Source: Dermatophilus congolensis (GTDB lineage: Bacteria > Actinomycetota > Actinomycetes > Actinomycetales > Dermatophilaceae). Taken from it: a stretch of 64,000 nt of DNA. Position 1 is the stretch's first letter. Every line of letters starts with the position of its first letter. The notes under the pieces are model-generated. The model ran no database searches. It worked only from the letters and a program-made list of their open reading frames with translations, and was not told where the DNA came from. The stretch is from contig NZ_UFYA01000001.1 of the NCBI RefSeq assembly GCF_900447215.1, positions 496,001 through 560,000 of the forward strand, written 5' to 3'. Positions 56,092-64,000 of this stretch are shown here, piece by piece. The translations under genes were made by a program, and so were the position numbers.

Positions 56092-57395
56092 CGGGCTTCG
56101 GCGTCGATCATTTGTGTGCGGGGGGTATCCGGTTGGGCGCCCTCCGCAGCTTCACCAGAAGCGGTCACGAGCGCAGGCTCGGTGGCCGTTTCTTCGTATG
56201 CGCGGGTGAAAGCGGTGACAGGCGCTACTGCTGGTTTCTCTGCGGCGGATTCGTTTTCGGTTGTGGTGGCAGCATCAGGTGTGGTGAGTGAGGCTGGTGT
56301 TTCTGGTGCCGTTGCTTTTGCGGTTGCTGAAGGCGTATCGGCTTTACGGGACATGGGAATTTCGCCGGTGGCAGGGACGTCAAGGTCGGCGAGTTCGGTG
56401 AGGAAATCGCGGTCACCGCTGGTGTCGTGGTGGGTGGGTTCGTTTTCTCCGATGTTTTCGTGGCTGATGAGGTCGGTGTCATGGGCGACGAAGTAGGTTG
56501 GGCGGCCTTGCATCATGCTGTACATGCGGCCGACGTATTCACCAAGGATGCCGACGCAGATCAGCTGTGCGCCGCCAACAGCTGAGACCGCCATAACGGT
56601 AGATGTCCATCCGGCTACAGCGCGGTCGGTCAGTGAAGAGATGAGAGCGTAGAAGAAAATGAGTACAGCGCCGACAAATCCGAGTACGCCGAACCATGTT
56701 GCTAGGCGCAGCGGCGCCATGGAGCCAGCAGTGAGGCTGTCAACAGACAGGGCGATCATTTTACTGAGGGGATATTTTGATTCCCCTGCGGCGCGTTCTT
56801 CACGTTTGTAGTAGACCTCGCCTGATGGGAATCCGAGTTGGGGCACAACCAGGCGTAGCACGCGGTGGTGTTCGGGAAGAGCGTTGACAGCATCGACGGT
56901 GGCACGCGACATGAGACGGAAGTCGCCGGCATTGGCGGGGGCGTCAGTTTTTGATAGGTGCCGCAGGGTGGCGTAGAAGGCTTGGGCAGTGCCGCGTTTA
57001 AAGGCGGTGTCGGTGCTGCGGTCGCTGCGGATGCCGTAGACAACGTCGAGTTTCTTCTGTTGTGCTAGCTCGAGCATTTCCGCGATGGTTTCGGGTGGAT
57101 CTTGCAGGTCTGCGTCGATGGTGACGACGTAGTCGCCGTGTGCGCGAGCTAGACCAGCGGAGATGGCGGCCTGGTGGCCGGAGTTCGCGCGAAGGCGGAT
57201 GATGCGAAATTGCGGCCAAGATCGTCGCAAACGGGCCATGACCAGTGCAGATTTGTCCTTACTGCCGTCGTCGACCGCGACGACCTCGTAGGTCTGGCCA
57301 AGGCCGTCGAGTACGGGACGGAGCCGCTCCACCATGAGAGGGAGGACTTCCTCTTCGTTGTAGACGGGGATAACGACGGACAACACGGGATGCAT
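56028..57395 (-). CDS. GT2-family glycosyltransferase (GtrB/DPM1-like) with long C-terminal tail
   Basis: 455-aa enzyme. The GT-A domain has VVIPVYNEEEV, VDDGSKDKS and TIDADLQDP (metal and nucleotide-sugar site), then two membrane helices near residues 235 and 270. This matches polyprenyl-phosphate glycosyltransferases of the GtrB type. After about residue 310 there is a disordered Ala/Thr/Glu/Pro tail of some 145 residues, of which the end is antisense to the methyltransferase gene. The pair may act in cell-envelope glycosylation. Confidence 0.88.
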   Translation of the reverse strand: MHPVLSVVIPVYNEEEVLPLMVERLRPVLDGLGQTYEVVAVDDGSKDKSALVMARLRRSWPQFRIIRLRANSGHQAAISAGLARAHGDYVVTIDADLQDPPETIAEMLELAQQKKLDVVYGIRSDRSTDTAFKRGTAQAFYATLRHLSKTDAPANAGDFRLMSRATVDAVNALPEHHRVLRLVVPQLGFPSGEVYYKREERAAGESKYPLSKMIALSVDSLTAGSMAPLRLATWFGVLGFVGAVLIFFYALISSLTDRAVAGWTSTVMAVSAVGGAQLICVGILGEYVGRMYSMMQGRPTYFVAHDTDLISHENIGENEPTHHDTSGDRDFLTELADLDVPATGEIPMSRKADTPSATAKATAPETPASLTTPDAATTTENESAAEKPAVAPVTAFTRAYEETATEPALVTASGEAAEGAQPDTPRTQMIDAEARQAVRRTSANKLTPGSEETGK

Positions 57396-57528
57396 GCCCC
57401 ATACCCTATGCATCATCAGCTTCGTGCACTGTTAGTGGTGAGGTGGGCGTGGTGGGTTGTGAGGTGGTTGGGTGTTGTGTCTTGCTAGAGGTGCTGCGCG
57501 GGCAGCGAGCACGGGTACGCTGGATCAC

Positions 57529-57768
57529 ATGTCCACTCACGTTTTTAGTCTTGCGGCTCACGCGCCTCACGTCGTGAATCATTTGCCAATGCCTGCTTGG
57601 GTTTTCGGTGCGATTGCTTTGGCTGTAGGTGTCCTTTTGCTTGTTTTTACGTGGATGTTCCGTCACTCGGCGCAGGCCATGATTGAGGGGCGGGATATCC
57701 ATGGCGGTGCTAGCCATGGTCATGTATCTCAGGAGCATGGATCCGCCGAGGCTGGGGGATCCCACTGA
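57529..57768 (+). CDS. Small membrane protein upstream of nadD
   Basis: 79-aa protein with one helix ([23 protein letters not shown]) and a His/Gly-rich tail ([20 protein letters not shown]). Small membrane proteins of this kind are found before nadD in many actinobacteria; the function is unknown. TACGCT seven bases before the ATG could be a -10 for a leaderless or short-leader mRNA. nadD starts 14 bases after the stop. Confidence 0.7.
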   Translation: MSTHVFSLAAHAPHVVNHLPMPAWVFGAIALAVGVLLLVFTWMFRHSAQAMIEGRDIHGGASHGHVSQEHGSAEAGGSH

Positions 57769-57782
57769 CGCACAGGGTAGGC

Positions 57783-58364
57783 GTGATGGGGGGAACGTTT
57801 GATCCGATCCATCATGGCCATCTTGTTGCGGCAAGTGAGGTTCAACACCGTTTTGGTTTGGATGAGGTGGTGTTCGTTCCTACTGGGCACCCGTGGCAGA
57901 AAAGCGGTCGGAAAGTTTCGCCTGCTGAGCACAGGTATCTCATGACGGTGATTGCGACCGCTTCAAACCCCCGTTTTACTGTCAGCCGCGTCGATATTGA
58001 TCGACCAGGGTTGACGTACACGATCGATACGTTGCGGGATTTACATGAAGAGCGCCCGGAGTCGGAGCTGTTTTTTATCACGGGAGCGGATGCATTGAAA
58101 CGCATTCTGTCCTGGAAAGATGTTGACGAATTGTGGTCGTTGGCTCATTTCGTGGGGGTGACCCGCCCCGGGCATGAGCTGACATCAGAGGGTTTGCCCA
58201 GTGAAGGGTTGAGCTTGGCGGAGATCCCAGCGATGGCGATTTCGTCGAGTGATTGCCGTGAGCGTGTCGCGGCGGGACAGCCGGTTTGGTATTTGGTGCC
58301 AGACGGGGTGGTCCAATACATCGCTAAACATTGTTTGTATCTAGATGGGCAGGAGACCCAGTGA
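57783..58364 (+). CDS. nadD: Nicotinate-nucleotide adenylyltransferase
   Basis: 193-aa enzyme making deamido-NAD from NaMN and [16 protein letters not shown] carries the nucleotidyltransferase HXGH motif and [10 protein letters not shown] the ISSTxxR-type motif. The start is GTG 57783, with AGGG five bases upstream; this leaves almost nothing before the MGGTFDP strand, shorter than most homologues. Upstream codons stay in frame (THRVGV) but have no start codon. Confidence 0.93.
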   Translation: MMGGTFDPIHHGHLVAASEVQHRFGLDEVVFVPTGHPWQKSGRKVSPAEHRYLMTVIATASNPRFTVSRVDIDRPGLTYTIDTLRDLHEERPESELFFITGADALKRILSWKDVDELWSLAHFVGVTRPGHELTSEGLPSEGLSLAEIPAMAISSSDCRERVAAGQPVWYLVPDGVVQYIAKHCLYLDGQETQ

Positions 58365-58741
58365 CGGTTGTCGCACCAATTAAGGAACTAGTCGATGTGG
58401 CTGCTTTAGCCGCTGATGAGAAAAACGCAGAAAACATCGTTGCGTTGGATGTGACTGGCCGATTCGCGCTGGCTGATGCATTTGTGCTCGTTTCCGCTGA
58501 ATCTGAGCGCCAAGTGCAGGCGGTGGCTGAAAACATCCAAGACCGTCTGCGGGAAGTTGGTGCTAAGCCGATCCTTATGGAGGGGTTTGCTGGCGGGCGT
58601 TGGGTGCTCATGGACTTTGACGGAGTGATTGTGCATGTGCAACACACCGAAGAGCGTGAGTTTTATCAGTTAGAGCGTCTCTGGAAGGACAGCCCTGCGC
58701 TTGAGTTGCCGGAGTTTCCTACGGCTGCGCAGTTGTCGTGA
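58361..58741 (+). CDS. rsfS: Ribosomal silencing factor RsfS
   Basis: 126-aa protein that binds L14 and blocks subunit joining in starvation. [21 protein letters not shown] and the C-terminal [27 protein letters not shown] in parts match the family. GTG start overlaps the nadD stop by four bases, with AGGAG nearby. Confidence 0.94.
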   Translation: MTVVAPIKELVDVAALAADEKNAENIVALDVTGRFALADAFVLVSAESERQVQAVAENIQDRLREVGAKPILMEGFAGGRWVLMDFDGVIVHVQHTEEREFYQLERLWKDSPALELPEFPTAAQLS

Positions 58742-58787
58742 CGTGTAGGTCCAGGGGGTGCGTGGTAGCAAGGTGGGGTGATTGATA

Positions 58788-59426
58788 GTGACGCGTCGTT
58801 TGCTGGTGATGCGGCATGGGGTTACTGCGCACAATCGTGATCGGGTGGTGCAGGGGCATTTGGATATTCCTTTGTCTGATGAGGGGCGCGCCCAAGCCAG
58901 GCAGGCAGCAGGTTTTGTGGCGGGTTTTTCTCCTGAGTTCATTCTTTCTTCGGATCTTTCTCGTGCCGCTGAGACTGCTGAGCAGGTCGCGGCGGTTCTC
59001 GGGGTTTGTGTTGAGTTGGATCCGCGGTTGCGTGAATCTCACAGTGGTATGTGGCAGGGCAAGCGAGTTACGGAGCTGGAGCCTTGTCCGGACTGGGCCA
59101 CCTTTGCTGTCTCGGATAAGCGTGGTGGTCCGACGGGGGAGTCGGTGCTTGATGTGGTGGAACGCGTTCGGCCTTTGTTGGCTGAAGTGGATGCGCGGTT
59201 ATCAGCTGGGGGAGTCGGGCTTTTGGTAACTCATGGGGTGACTGCGCGCGCTTTGGTTGCCGAGCAGGTGGGGCTGGATCAAGCGGTTGCGTGGCGGATG
59301 CTCGGTGGTTTGCAGAACTGTGCTTTGGCTGAGTTGGAGGACTCTGATCGGGGATGGCGGGTACGTTCGTGGAACGTTCTCCCTAGCCAGGCTGCCGATT
59401 TGGGTTTAAACCCGGAGTATGGCTAG
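58788..59426 (+). CDS. Histidine phosphatase family protein
   Basis: 212-aa phosphoglycerate-mutase-like protein. The catalytic motif is LLVMRHGVTAHNRD; the second histidine is in VTHGVTARAL. Genes of this type regularly follow rsfS in actinobacteria; substrates include phosphoglycerate analogues and other phosphate esters. GTG 58788 or TTG 58782 may be the start, both behind AGGTGGGG. Confidence 0.88.
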   Translation: MTRRLLVMRHGVTAHNRDRVVQGHLDIPLSDEGRAQARQAAGFVAGFSPEFILSSDLSRAAETAEQVAAVLGVCVELDPRLRESHSGMWQGKRVTELEPCPDWATFAVSDKRGGPTGESVLDVVERVRPLLAEVDARLSAGGVGLLVTHGVTARALVAEQVGLDQAVAWRMLGGLQNCALAELEDSDRGWRVRSWNVLPSQAADLGLNPEYG

Positions 59427-59476
59427 TATTAAAGGGTCGCCGCGGGAACGGGGCGAAAGTATTACGAATGTAGTAC

Positions 59477-59549
59477 GGGGCTATGGCGCAGTTGGTAGCG
59501 CGCTTCCATGGCATGGAAGAGGTCTGGGGTTCGAATCCCCATAGCTCCA
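59477..59549 (+). tRNA. tRNA-Ala (GGC anticodon)
   Basis: 73-nt cloverleaf. Acceptor GGGGCTA pairs with TAGCTCC (one G–U); anticodon stem CTTCC/GGAAG holds the loop ATGGCAT, so the anticodon is GGC for Ala; the T-arm is CTGGGGTTCGAATCCCCAT. The discriminator is A and no CCA is encoded. Confidence 0.96.
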
Positions 59550-59556
59550 CTTAAAT

Positions 59557-59599
59557 AAAAAGGATTGGGCCCACCTATTAGGTGGGCCCAATCCTTTTT
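59557..59599. terminator. Terminator after tRNA-Ala
   Basis: Perfect 19-bp inverted repeat with a 5-nt loop; the right arm ends in TTTTT followed by ATTTT. It starts eight bases after the tRNA. Confidence 0.9.
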
Positions 59600-60097
59600 A
59601 TTTTCTTCAGGGTGTTCTCTCCTCTCTTTCGTGATGGCTCGTGTGCTTCTGAAATGTGAGGTGTCGCCGAAATTGAGGGCACGTGGGCGTGAGTGACTTC
59701 ATGCGAGTGCCTTATGACTTGGGTGTCCATAAAGCGCTAGAAGCCGTTGAATCATTGAATTTTGAGCGCCCGGCAGGGGTGTCGGCGTGTCGCTCGTGTA
59801 CATGCTTAATGCGCTCCACTTCTCCCCACATGCGCATTTCGCACCCATCACCACATGGTTTGTGTTCATAAATGACCTGAGTCACATTTATTTGGATCCA
59901 TGGCCCTGAACTGCGCTTTTGTTCCGATTGAAGGTGATATTCAGTGTTGTGAGGGTGGTTTTCTCTTAGGTGTAGATAGGTGGTTGCACCTAGGGGGGAG
60001 GTTGATGACAGAGGTGGCTCAGGTTGAGTGTATGTACTTGCTGACGTGCGTTTTTAGCGGCTAATTGAACCTGGATACGTTCCCTTCGCGCTGCGGG
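59600..60097. other. Gene-poor stretch before mraZ
   Basis: About 500 bp (617 to the mraZ start) with only short reading frames of no coding character. A DUF3040 gene, often found near mraZ in actinobacteria, is not seen. It should hold the mraZ promoter. A small dyad AGGTG/CACCT lies near 59968–59991. Confidence 0.6.
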
Positions 60098-60132
60098 AGG
60101 AGCGAAGTGGAGTAAAGTGGAGGGCGCTGGAG
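60098..60132 (+). promoter_or_regulatory. MraZ-binding box
   Basis: Direct repeats at exact 10-bp period: AGGAG (60098), TGGAG (60108), TGGAG (60118), TGGAG (60128). Regularly spaced GTGGAG-type repeats before mraZ are the known binding site of MraZ in the dcw cluster. The box ends 84 bp before the gene start. Confidence 0.8.
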
Positions 60133-60216
60133 GGGAAGGTCCGGCAAACCATAAGGTCCACGAAGATGCCCCATCAGAGGTGGCGTCGATCCCGCGGAGG
60201 GAAGGGGTGTTGCGAG

Positions 60217-60648
60217 ATGTTTCTCGGTACTCACAACCCCCGTCTCGATGAAAAAGGGCGCTTGATCCTTCCCGCCAAATACCGGGAACGTCTGGCCCCC
60301 GGGCTGGTCGTGACGCGCGGACAGGAACACTGCCTCTACATCTTTCCGATGGATGAATTCGTCCGTGTGGCCGATGGTTTGCGTTCTGCTCCCATGACCA
60401 GCAAAGCCGCGCGTGATTACATGCGGGTCTTTTTGTCTGGTGCATCAGATGAAATACCGGACAAACAAGGTCGCTTCACGATTCCACCTGCGTTGCGTCA
60501 ATATGCCGGACTCAACAAAGAGCTCACCGTCATTGGTGCTGGCTCTCGCCTTGAAGTCTGGGACAGCACAGCGTGGGAGGAGTATCTCGCGGCATCCGAG
60601 GAATCTTTCGCGGCTCAGGCCGAGGAGGTGGTTCCTGGCCTCTTCTGA
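60217..60648 (+). CDS. mraZ: Transcriptional regulator MraZ
   Basis: 143-aa regulator of the division/cell-wall cluster, with two SpoVT/AbrB-like halves: [20 protein letters not shown] and [23 protein letters not shown] 60217 gives the normal N-terminus; the frame is open 17 codons earlier. rsmH follows after 448 bp, a larger gap than usual. Confidence 0.95.
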   Translation: MFLGTHNPRLDEKGRLILPAKYRERLAPGLVVTRGQEHCLYIFPMDEFVRVADGLRSAPMTSKAARDYMRVFLSGASDEIPDKQGRFTIPPALRQYAGLNKELTVIGAGSRLEVWDSTAWEEYLAASEESFAAQAEEVVPGLF

Positions 60649-61096
60649 GGTGTCGGATCTGTCCATGTCCGTTTAGCGGGAGTTTGACCACACTGCTGTG
60701 GCTTTTCGCCCGCCCGATGCTCGGGATGCTCTGCCCCCTGCCGGTCGACTTCCCTCCGCTCAGTTTTTGCTCCGACGTACTTCCCCGGCGCCGGAACAAG
60801 AATGAATCCGCAGGCCTACCCAGCTAGTTGGATTCGTCAAGAGTCAGGCCACCCAACCTGACTAAGAAGCGGTGGGGGATCCGCCGGCACGGTGCAGTCG
60901 AGCGGTCATTACCTCAACGGCACAATGCAGTTCACGTATGTGAGCAAAGTTTGTCGAAGCGGAACCTTGCTAGTGACACGCTCGTTGCATTTCGCACCGG
61001 AAGTGAATATGCGTTAACTAAGTGTGTGTAGCCACACGCTGCAGACCGACCCCGTCACCACGGCGGGACACGCCTCGAACAGACAAAGGAGGGACG
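60649..61096. other. Long mraZ–rsmH intergenic region
   Basis: 448 bp without a credible gene. It contains a 7-bp hairpin (AGTCAGG at 60842 with CCTGACT at 60857) and ends with the rsmH ribosome site. The strand base skew changes across this region. A separate rsmH promoter here is likely but not identified. Confidence 0.6.
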
Positions 61097-62143
61097 ATGC
61101 GTCACGAAGACCCCGCATCGCTCCACCGTCCCGTGATGCTCCATCGCGTCACCGAAATTCTTCTACCAGCCCTCACTGGTCCAGAAGCTGCCGAAGGCAC
61201 ACCCGTGCACGTAGACGGCACTTGTGGAATGGGCGGACACATCGAAGCCATCCTCGAGGCCTGCCCCATCGCCATCGCCATCGGCATCGACCGCGACACC
61301 GAAGCCCTCGAACTAGCAAGCTCCAGACTTGCTCGCTTCGGTGACCGGTTCCGGCCCTTCCATGCCACCTACGACGAAATCAGCGACGTCATCACCGATG
61401 CCGGTTTTTCCCACGTCAACTCCATCCTCCTGGATCTGGGAGTTTCTTCCCTTCAACTCGATGCCGATGACCGTGGCTTTGCCTACCGTGTCGATGCACC
61501 TCTAGACATGCGCATGGACCAAACAACAGGCCCTACCGCAGCCGACCTGATCAACACCCTCAGTGCAGACGAACTCACCCGCATCCTGCGCGAATACGGC
61601 GAAGAACGGTTCGCTGGACGCATCGCTCGCCGCATTGTCCAAGCCCGCGCCGACCAGCTTTTCACCACCTCAGCCAGACTCACCCAACTTATTGACCAAG
61701 CCATCCCTGCGGCATCTAGCCGCACTGGCGGACACCCAGCAAAACGCACGTTCCAAGCCCTGCGCATTGCAGTCAATGCTGAACTCGACTCTTTAGCTGG
61801 TGCCCTTCCAGAAAGCCTGCGCGTACTCAAACTTCGAGGTCGAGCAGCGGTGCTCTCGTACCACTCCCTTGAAGACAGAATGGTCAAAAGAGTTTTCACT
61901 GCTGCAGCGACCAGCTCTGCACCTCCGGGACTACCCGTCGAACTACCTGAACATGCCCCCACTCACCAACTCCTCACTCGCGGCGCTGAAGAGCCTGATA
62001 GTCAAGCCATCGCAGAGAACTCTCGAGCCGCCTCAGCACGCCTTCGCGCAGCTTGCCGAATCCGTGAAGGAAACCGCCCACAAACAGTTTCCGCACAAAC
62101 AGCTTTCCCCATTCAACGCCGCTCGAAAGGACGCCACCGATGA
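61097..62143 (+). CDS. rsmH: 16S rRNA m4C1402 methyltransferase RsmH
   Basis: 348-aa SAM enzyme (MraW). HVDGTCGMGGH is the SAM site, then ILLDLGVSSLQLD, GGHPAKRTFQALRIAVN and YHSLEDRMVKR. AAAGGAGG is five bases before the ATG, a very strong site. The stop overlaps the ftsL-like start by four bases. Confidence 0.95.
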   Translation: MRHEDPASLHRPVMLHRVTEILLPALTGPEAAEGTPVHVDGTCGMGGHIEAILEACPIAIAIGIDRDTEALELASSRLARFGDRFRPFHATYDEISDVITDAGFSHVNSILLDLGVSSLQLDADDRGFAYRVDAPLDMRMDQTTGPTAADLINTLSADELTRILREYGEERFAGRIARRIVQARADQLFTTSARLTQLIDQAIPAASSRTGGHPAKRTFQALRIAVNAELDSLAGALPESLRVLKLRGRAAVLSYHSLEDRMVKRVFTAAATSSAPPGLPVELPEHAPTHQLLTRGAEEPDSQAIAENSRAASARLRAACRIREGNRPQTVSAQTAFPIQRRSKGRHR

Positions 62144-62748
62144 GCCAGCAACCACTGACTTCTCGGCCTGTCCGCCGCGCTACCCCACGCCCCACCACAC
62201 CCCAGCGGCCGCCTCTGCGTGTCGTCGCGCCCACCCCACGACGAGTCGGACGCATTCCCTTCATCGTCTTCTGCAGCATCCTCATGACACTGGGACTCGG
62301 TGCGCTCCTGGCTCTTAACCTCTCCCTCGTCGCAGGAGCCTACGAACTCCACGACGTCACCGAGCAAGTAGAAGCACTACGCGCACAAGAATCTGAACTC
62401 ATCGAAAAAGTTGCCCTCCGATCCACCCCCTCGGAACTGGCAACCCGAGCCAAAGAACTCGGCATGGTCACTGGCGGGACCCCTGCCTACCTCAAACTCA
62501 AAGATGGATCTGTCGTCGGTAACCCAACACCCGCCCCTTCTGGAGCACCCAACCGTCAAATACCCCCACCCCCAAACTCCTCACCCACAAGCGACAACAG
62601 CCCTAACCCCAACCCCAATACCGCAGAACCCAGCCAAACACCTGGCACGCAAAACAGTGGCAATGACCCCAGCACAATTCCTGAGGCCAATACCTCCGAC
62701 GTTGCCCCAACGCCGCTGACCAATGACGCACCAACCAACACACAATGA
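62140..62748 (+). CDS. ftsL: FtsL-like cell division protein
   Basis: 202-aa protein with a basic N-terminus, one membrane helix (PFIVFCSILMTLGLGALLAL) and a short coiled coil (ELHDVTEQVEALRAQESELI) outside, the FtsL/DivIC plan. A Pro/Asn/Ser/Thr-rich tail of about 80 residues follows, longer than in typical FtsL. Position between rsmH and ftsI supports the assignment. Confidence 0.85.
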   Translation: MSQQPLTSRPVRRATPRPTTPQRPPLRVVAPTPRRVGRIPFIVFCSILMTLGLGALLALNLSLVAGAYELHDVTEQVEALRAQESELIEKVALRSTPSELATRAKELGMVTGGTPAYLKLKDGSVVGNPTPAPSGAPNRQIPPPPNSSPTSDNSPNPNPNTAEPSQTPGTQNSGNDPSTIPEANTSDVAPTPLTNDAPTNTQ

Positions 62749-62757
62749 GGTGAGGAC

Positions 62758-64000
62758 GTGAGCAACGGACCCAGCAACAAAAAGCCGCCACGCCGCACCC
62801 CTCGCCCCACCACGCCCCAGGGCAAACGCAAGCACCCGCATCGCCCAGCAAATCCCAATCAGAACCGAAAAAACCAAACAAAGAAACCCAGCGCACCCCC
62901 GAGCCCCACTAAACCCACCGCGCCCTCACCAGCGGGCCCGGATACACCCCAAAACACCAATCCAGCACGTCCTCCACAAGGACCAGGCGAAACAACAAAA
63001 GCCACTAAAAAACGCACAGCTGGTGACCCCAGACGCCGCAGCAGAGCCATGTTCATCGCTCTGCTCTTCATCTTCACTGTTTTCGCTGCCCAACTAGTGC
63101 GGCTCCAAGCCATCGACGCTGAAACCATCGCTCAACAAGCCCAAAGGCTCCGTTCTCGACCCACCCCAATCCCCGCCAAACGCGGCACCATCCAAGACCG
63201 CTACGGAGCACCCCTAGCTGAATCCAGCGAACGCTTCGACATCGTCGTTGACCAAGTTGCCGTAGCCGAATACACCAAAAAAGATCCCAATACGAAAAAA
63301 AGCACCAAAGTTGGTGCTGCCGGTGCCGCAGCGGACCTAGCCCCCATCCTTGGCATTGACGAAAAACAACTCGCCACCAGCATGACCGGACGAAAACCAT
63401 GGGTACCCATCGCCCGATCCGTGGTTCCCACTACCTGGCTCAAAGTCCAAGGCCTCAAAATCCCCGGCATCACTAACGAACTTGTTCCCATCCGCTATTA
63501 CCCCGGTGGAGAGCCCGCAGCCGCCACCGTCGGATGGGTCGGATCTGATGGCACTGCCAAAGGAAACACCGGTGGCGGACTCGAGTACCTCTACAACCAA
63601 GCCCTCACCGGCCGTCCAGGAAAAATCGTTCGCGAATACTCTCTCGATAACCGCGTCATCCCCATGGGCAACTCAAAAATCACCCCGGCCGTACCCGGCG
63701 AAGTCATTCGCACCACTATTGATAACGACCTCAACTGGTTTGCCCACGACGCCATCGCCAAACAAGTACAAGACCTCGGAGCCGAAGCCGGAGTCATCGT
63801 CATCATGGATAAACAAGGACGACTACTCGCCGTCACCCAAGCGCCCTCCTTCGACCCAGCAGACCGCGGTCGCAACAACTCAGACTTCTCCAACATGGCT
63901 TTCCAAGGCGCCTTCGAACCTGGGTCAGTCACCAAAATCATCACTGCCGGAGCAGCTCTCGACCTTGGACTCACTACTCCCACCACCCAGTGGGAAATCC
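62758..64000 (+). CDS. ftsI: Penicillin-binding protein FtsI (PBP3-type), 3' end outside window
   Basis: First ~414 residues of a division transpeptidase. GTG start behind GAGGTGAGG. A ~100-residue basic Pro/Lys/Asn-rich cytoplasmic segment precedes the helix (MFIALLFIFTVFAAQLV), then the PBP dimerisation domain (IPAKRGTIQDRYGAPLAE, GGGLEYLYNQALTG). The catalytic motif SVTK (in GAFEPGSVTKIITAG) is seen before the window ends; SxN and KTG motifs lie beyond. Confidence 0.93.
   Translation, partial: MSNGPSNKKPPRRTPRPTTPQGKRKHPHRPANPNQNRKNQTKKPSAPPSPTKPTAPSPAGPDTPQNTNPARPPQGPGETTKATKKRTAGDPRRRSRAMFIALLFIFTVFAAQLVRLQAIDAETIAQQAQRLRSRPTPIPAKRGTIQDRYGAPLAESSERFDIVVDQVAVAEYTKKDPNTKKSTKVGAAGAAADLAPILGIDEKQLATSMTGRKPWVPIARSVVPTTWLKVQGLKIPGITNELVPIRYYPGGEPAAATVGWVGSDGTAKGNTGGGLEYLYNQALTGRPGKIVREYSLDNRVIPMGNSKITPAVPGEVIRTTIDNDLNWFAHDAIAKQVQDLGAEAGVIVIMDKQGRLLAVTQAPSFDPADRGRNNSDFSNMAFQGAFEPGSVTKIITAGAALDLGLTTPTTQWEI

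Noticed and set aside
59683-59871. Short plus-strand frame of 62 aa before mraZ
   Set aside because: No ribosome site, odd composition (Cys, Ser, His) and no similarity to DUF3040 or other expected neighbours.
60988-61020. dif-like sequence TTTCGCACCG…TATGCGTTAAC near the skew flip
   Set aside because: Arms match the usual dif form only in a few bases and the inner TTAT/ATAA core is missing.

Overview
The window is chromosomal DNA of a moderately GC-rich Gram-positive actinobacterium, most likely a member of the Micrococcales. The evidence is the actinobacterial gene order: dxr–site-2 protease–ispG–GNAT, rimP–nusA–ylxR–infB–rbfA–truB–ribF, the radical-SAM/DUF2344 pair next to RNase E/G–rplU–rpmA–obgE, nadD–rsfS–phosphatase, and mraZ–rsmH–ftsL–ftsI. 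GTG starts are frequent and many hairpins lack U-tracts. A family such as Dermatophilaceae is plausible, but the sequence alone does not prove it. No insertion sequence, prophage or CRISPR array was seen.

Layout. 1–1.1 kb: 3' part of rlmN. 1.1–7.0 kb: an L-lactate module with a divergent FadR-type regulator, a perfect 11-bp operator-like palindrome, a lactate permease and lutABC. 7.2–18.2 kb: a conserved 55-aa protein, dxr, a site-2 protease, ispG, GNAT and proS. This block is interrupted by a tetR/MFS efflux pair and a TSUP permease. 18.2–20.8 kb: an RNase HI with an extra C-terminal domain, a two-domain VOC protein and a frameshifted acyltransferase. 20.8–26.7 kb: a complete arginine deiminase cluster on the minus strand (arcD-arcA-arcB-arcC) with a full argR downstream and a stand-alone ArgR C-terminal domain upstream. 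27–30.6 kb: a YyaL-type thioredoxin-fold protein, thiol peroxidase and a Tat/lipoprotein ferritin-like protein.

30.8–41 kb: the translation-factor operon through ribF, plus ASCH, PaiB-like and nucleoside phosphorylase genes. 41–50.3 kb: the B12-binding radical SAM protein, a TPP riboswitch with a YkoE/D/C-type thiamine-precursor ECF transporter, the DUF2344 protein, and a large RNase E/G. 50.4–59.4 kb: rplU, rpmA, an S41 peptidase homologue, obgE, a block of genes where many actinobacteria carry proBA, then nadD, rsfS and a histidine phosphatase. 59.5–64 kb: tRNA-Ala(GGC), a strong terminator, a roughly 600-bp gene-poor stretch, mraZ behind a four-repeat MraZ box, rsmH, an FtsL-like protein and the start of ftsI, which runs off the window.

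Most of the window is core metabolism and information processing. The less ordinary parts are the ArgR C-domain protein with an upstream G10 tract, the frameshifted acyltransferase, the RNase H fusion, the S41 homologue with a substituted putative catalytic histidine, the near-perfect duplication inside infB, and a change of strand base skew near 60.7–61.1 kb. All family assignments come from reading motifs in the translated sequence; no database search was run.
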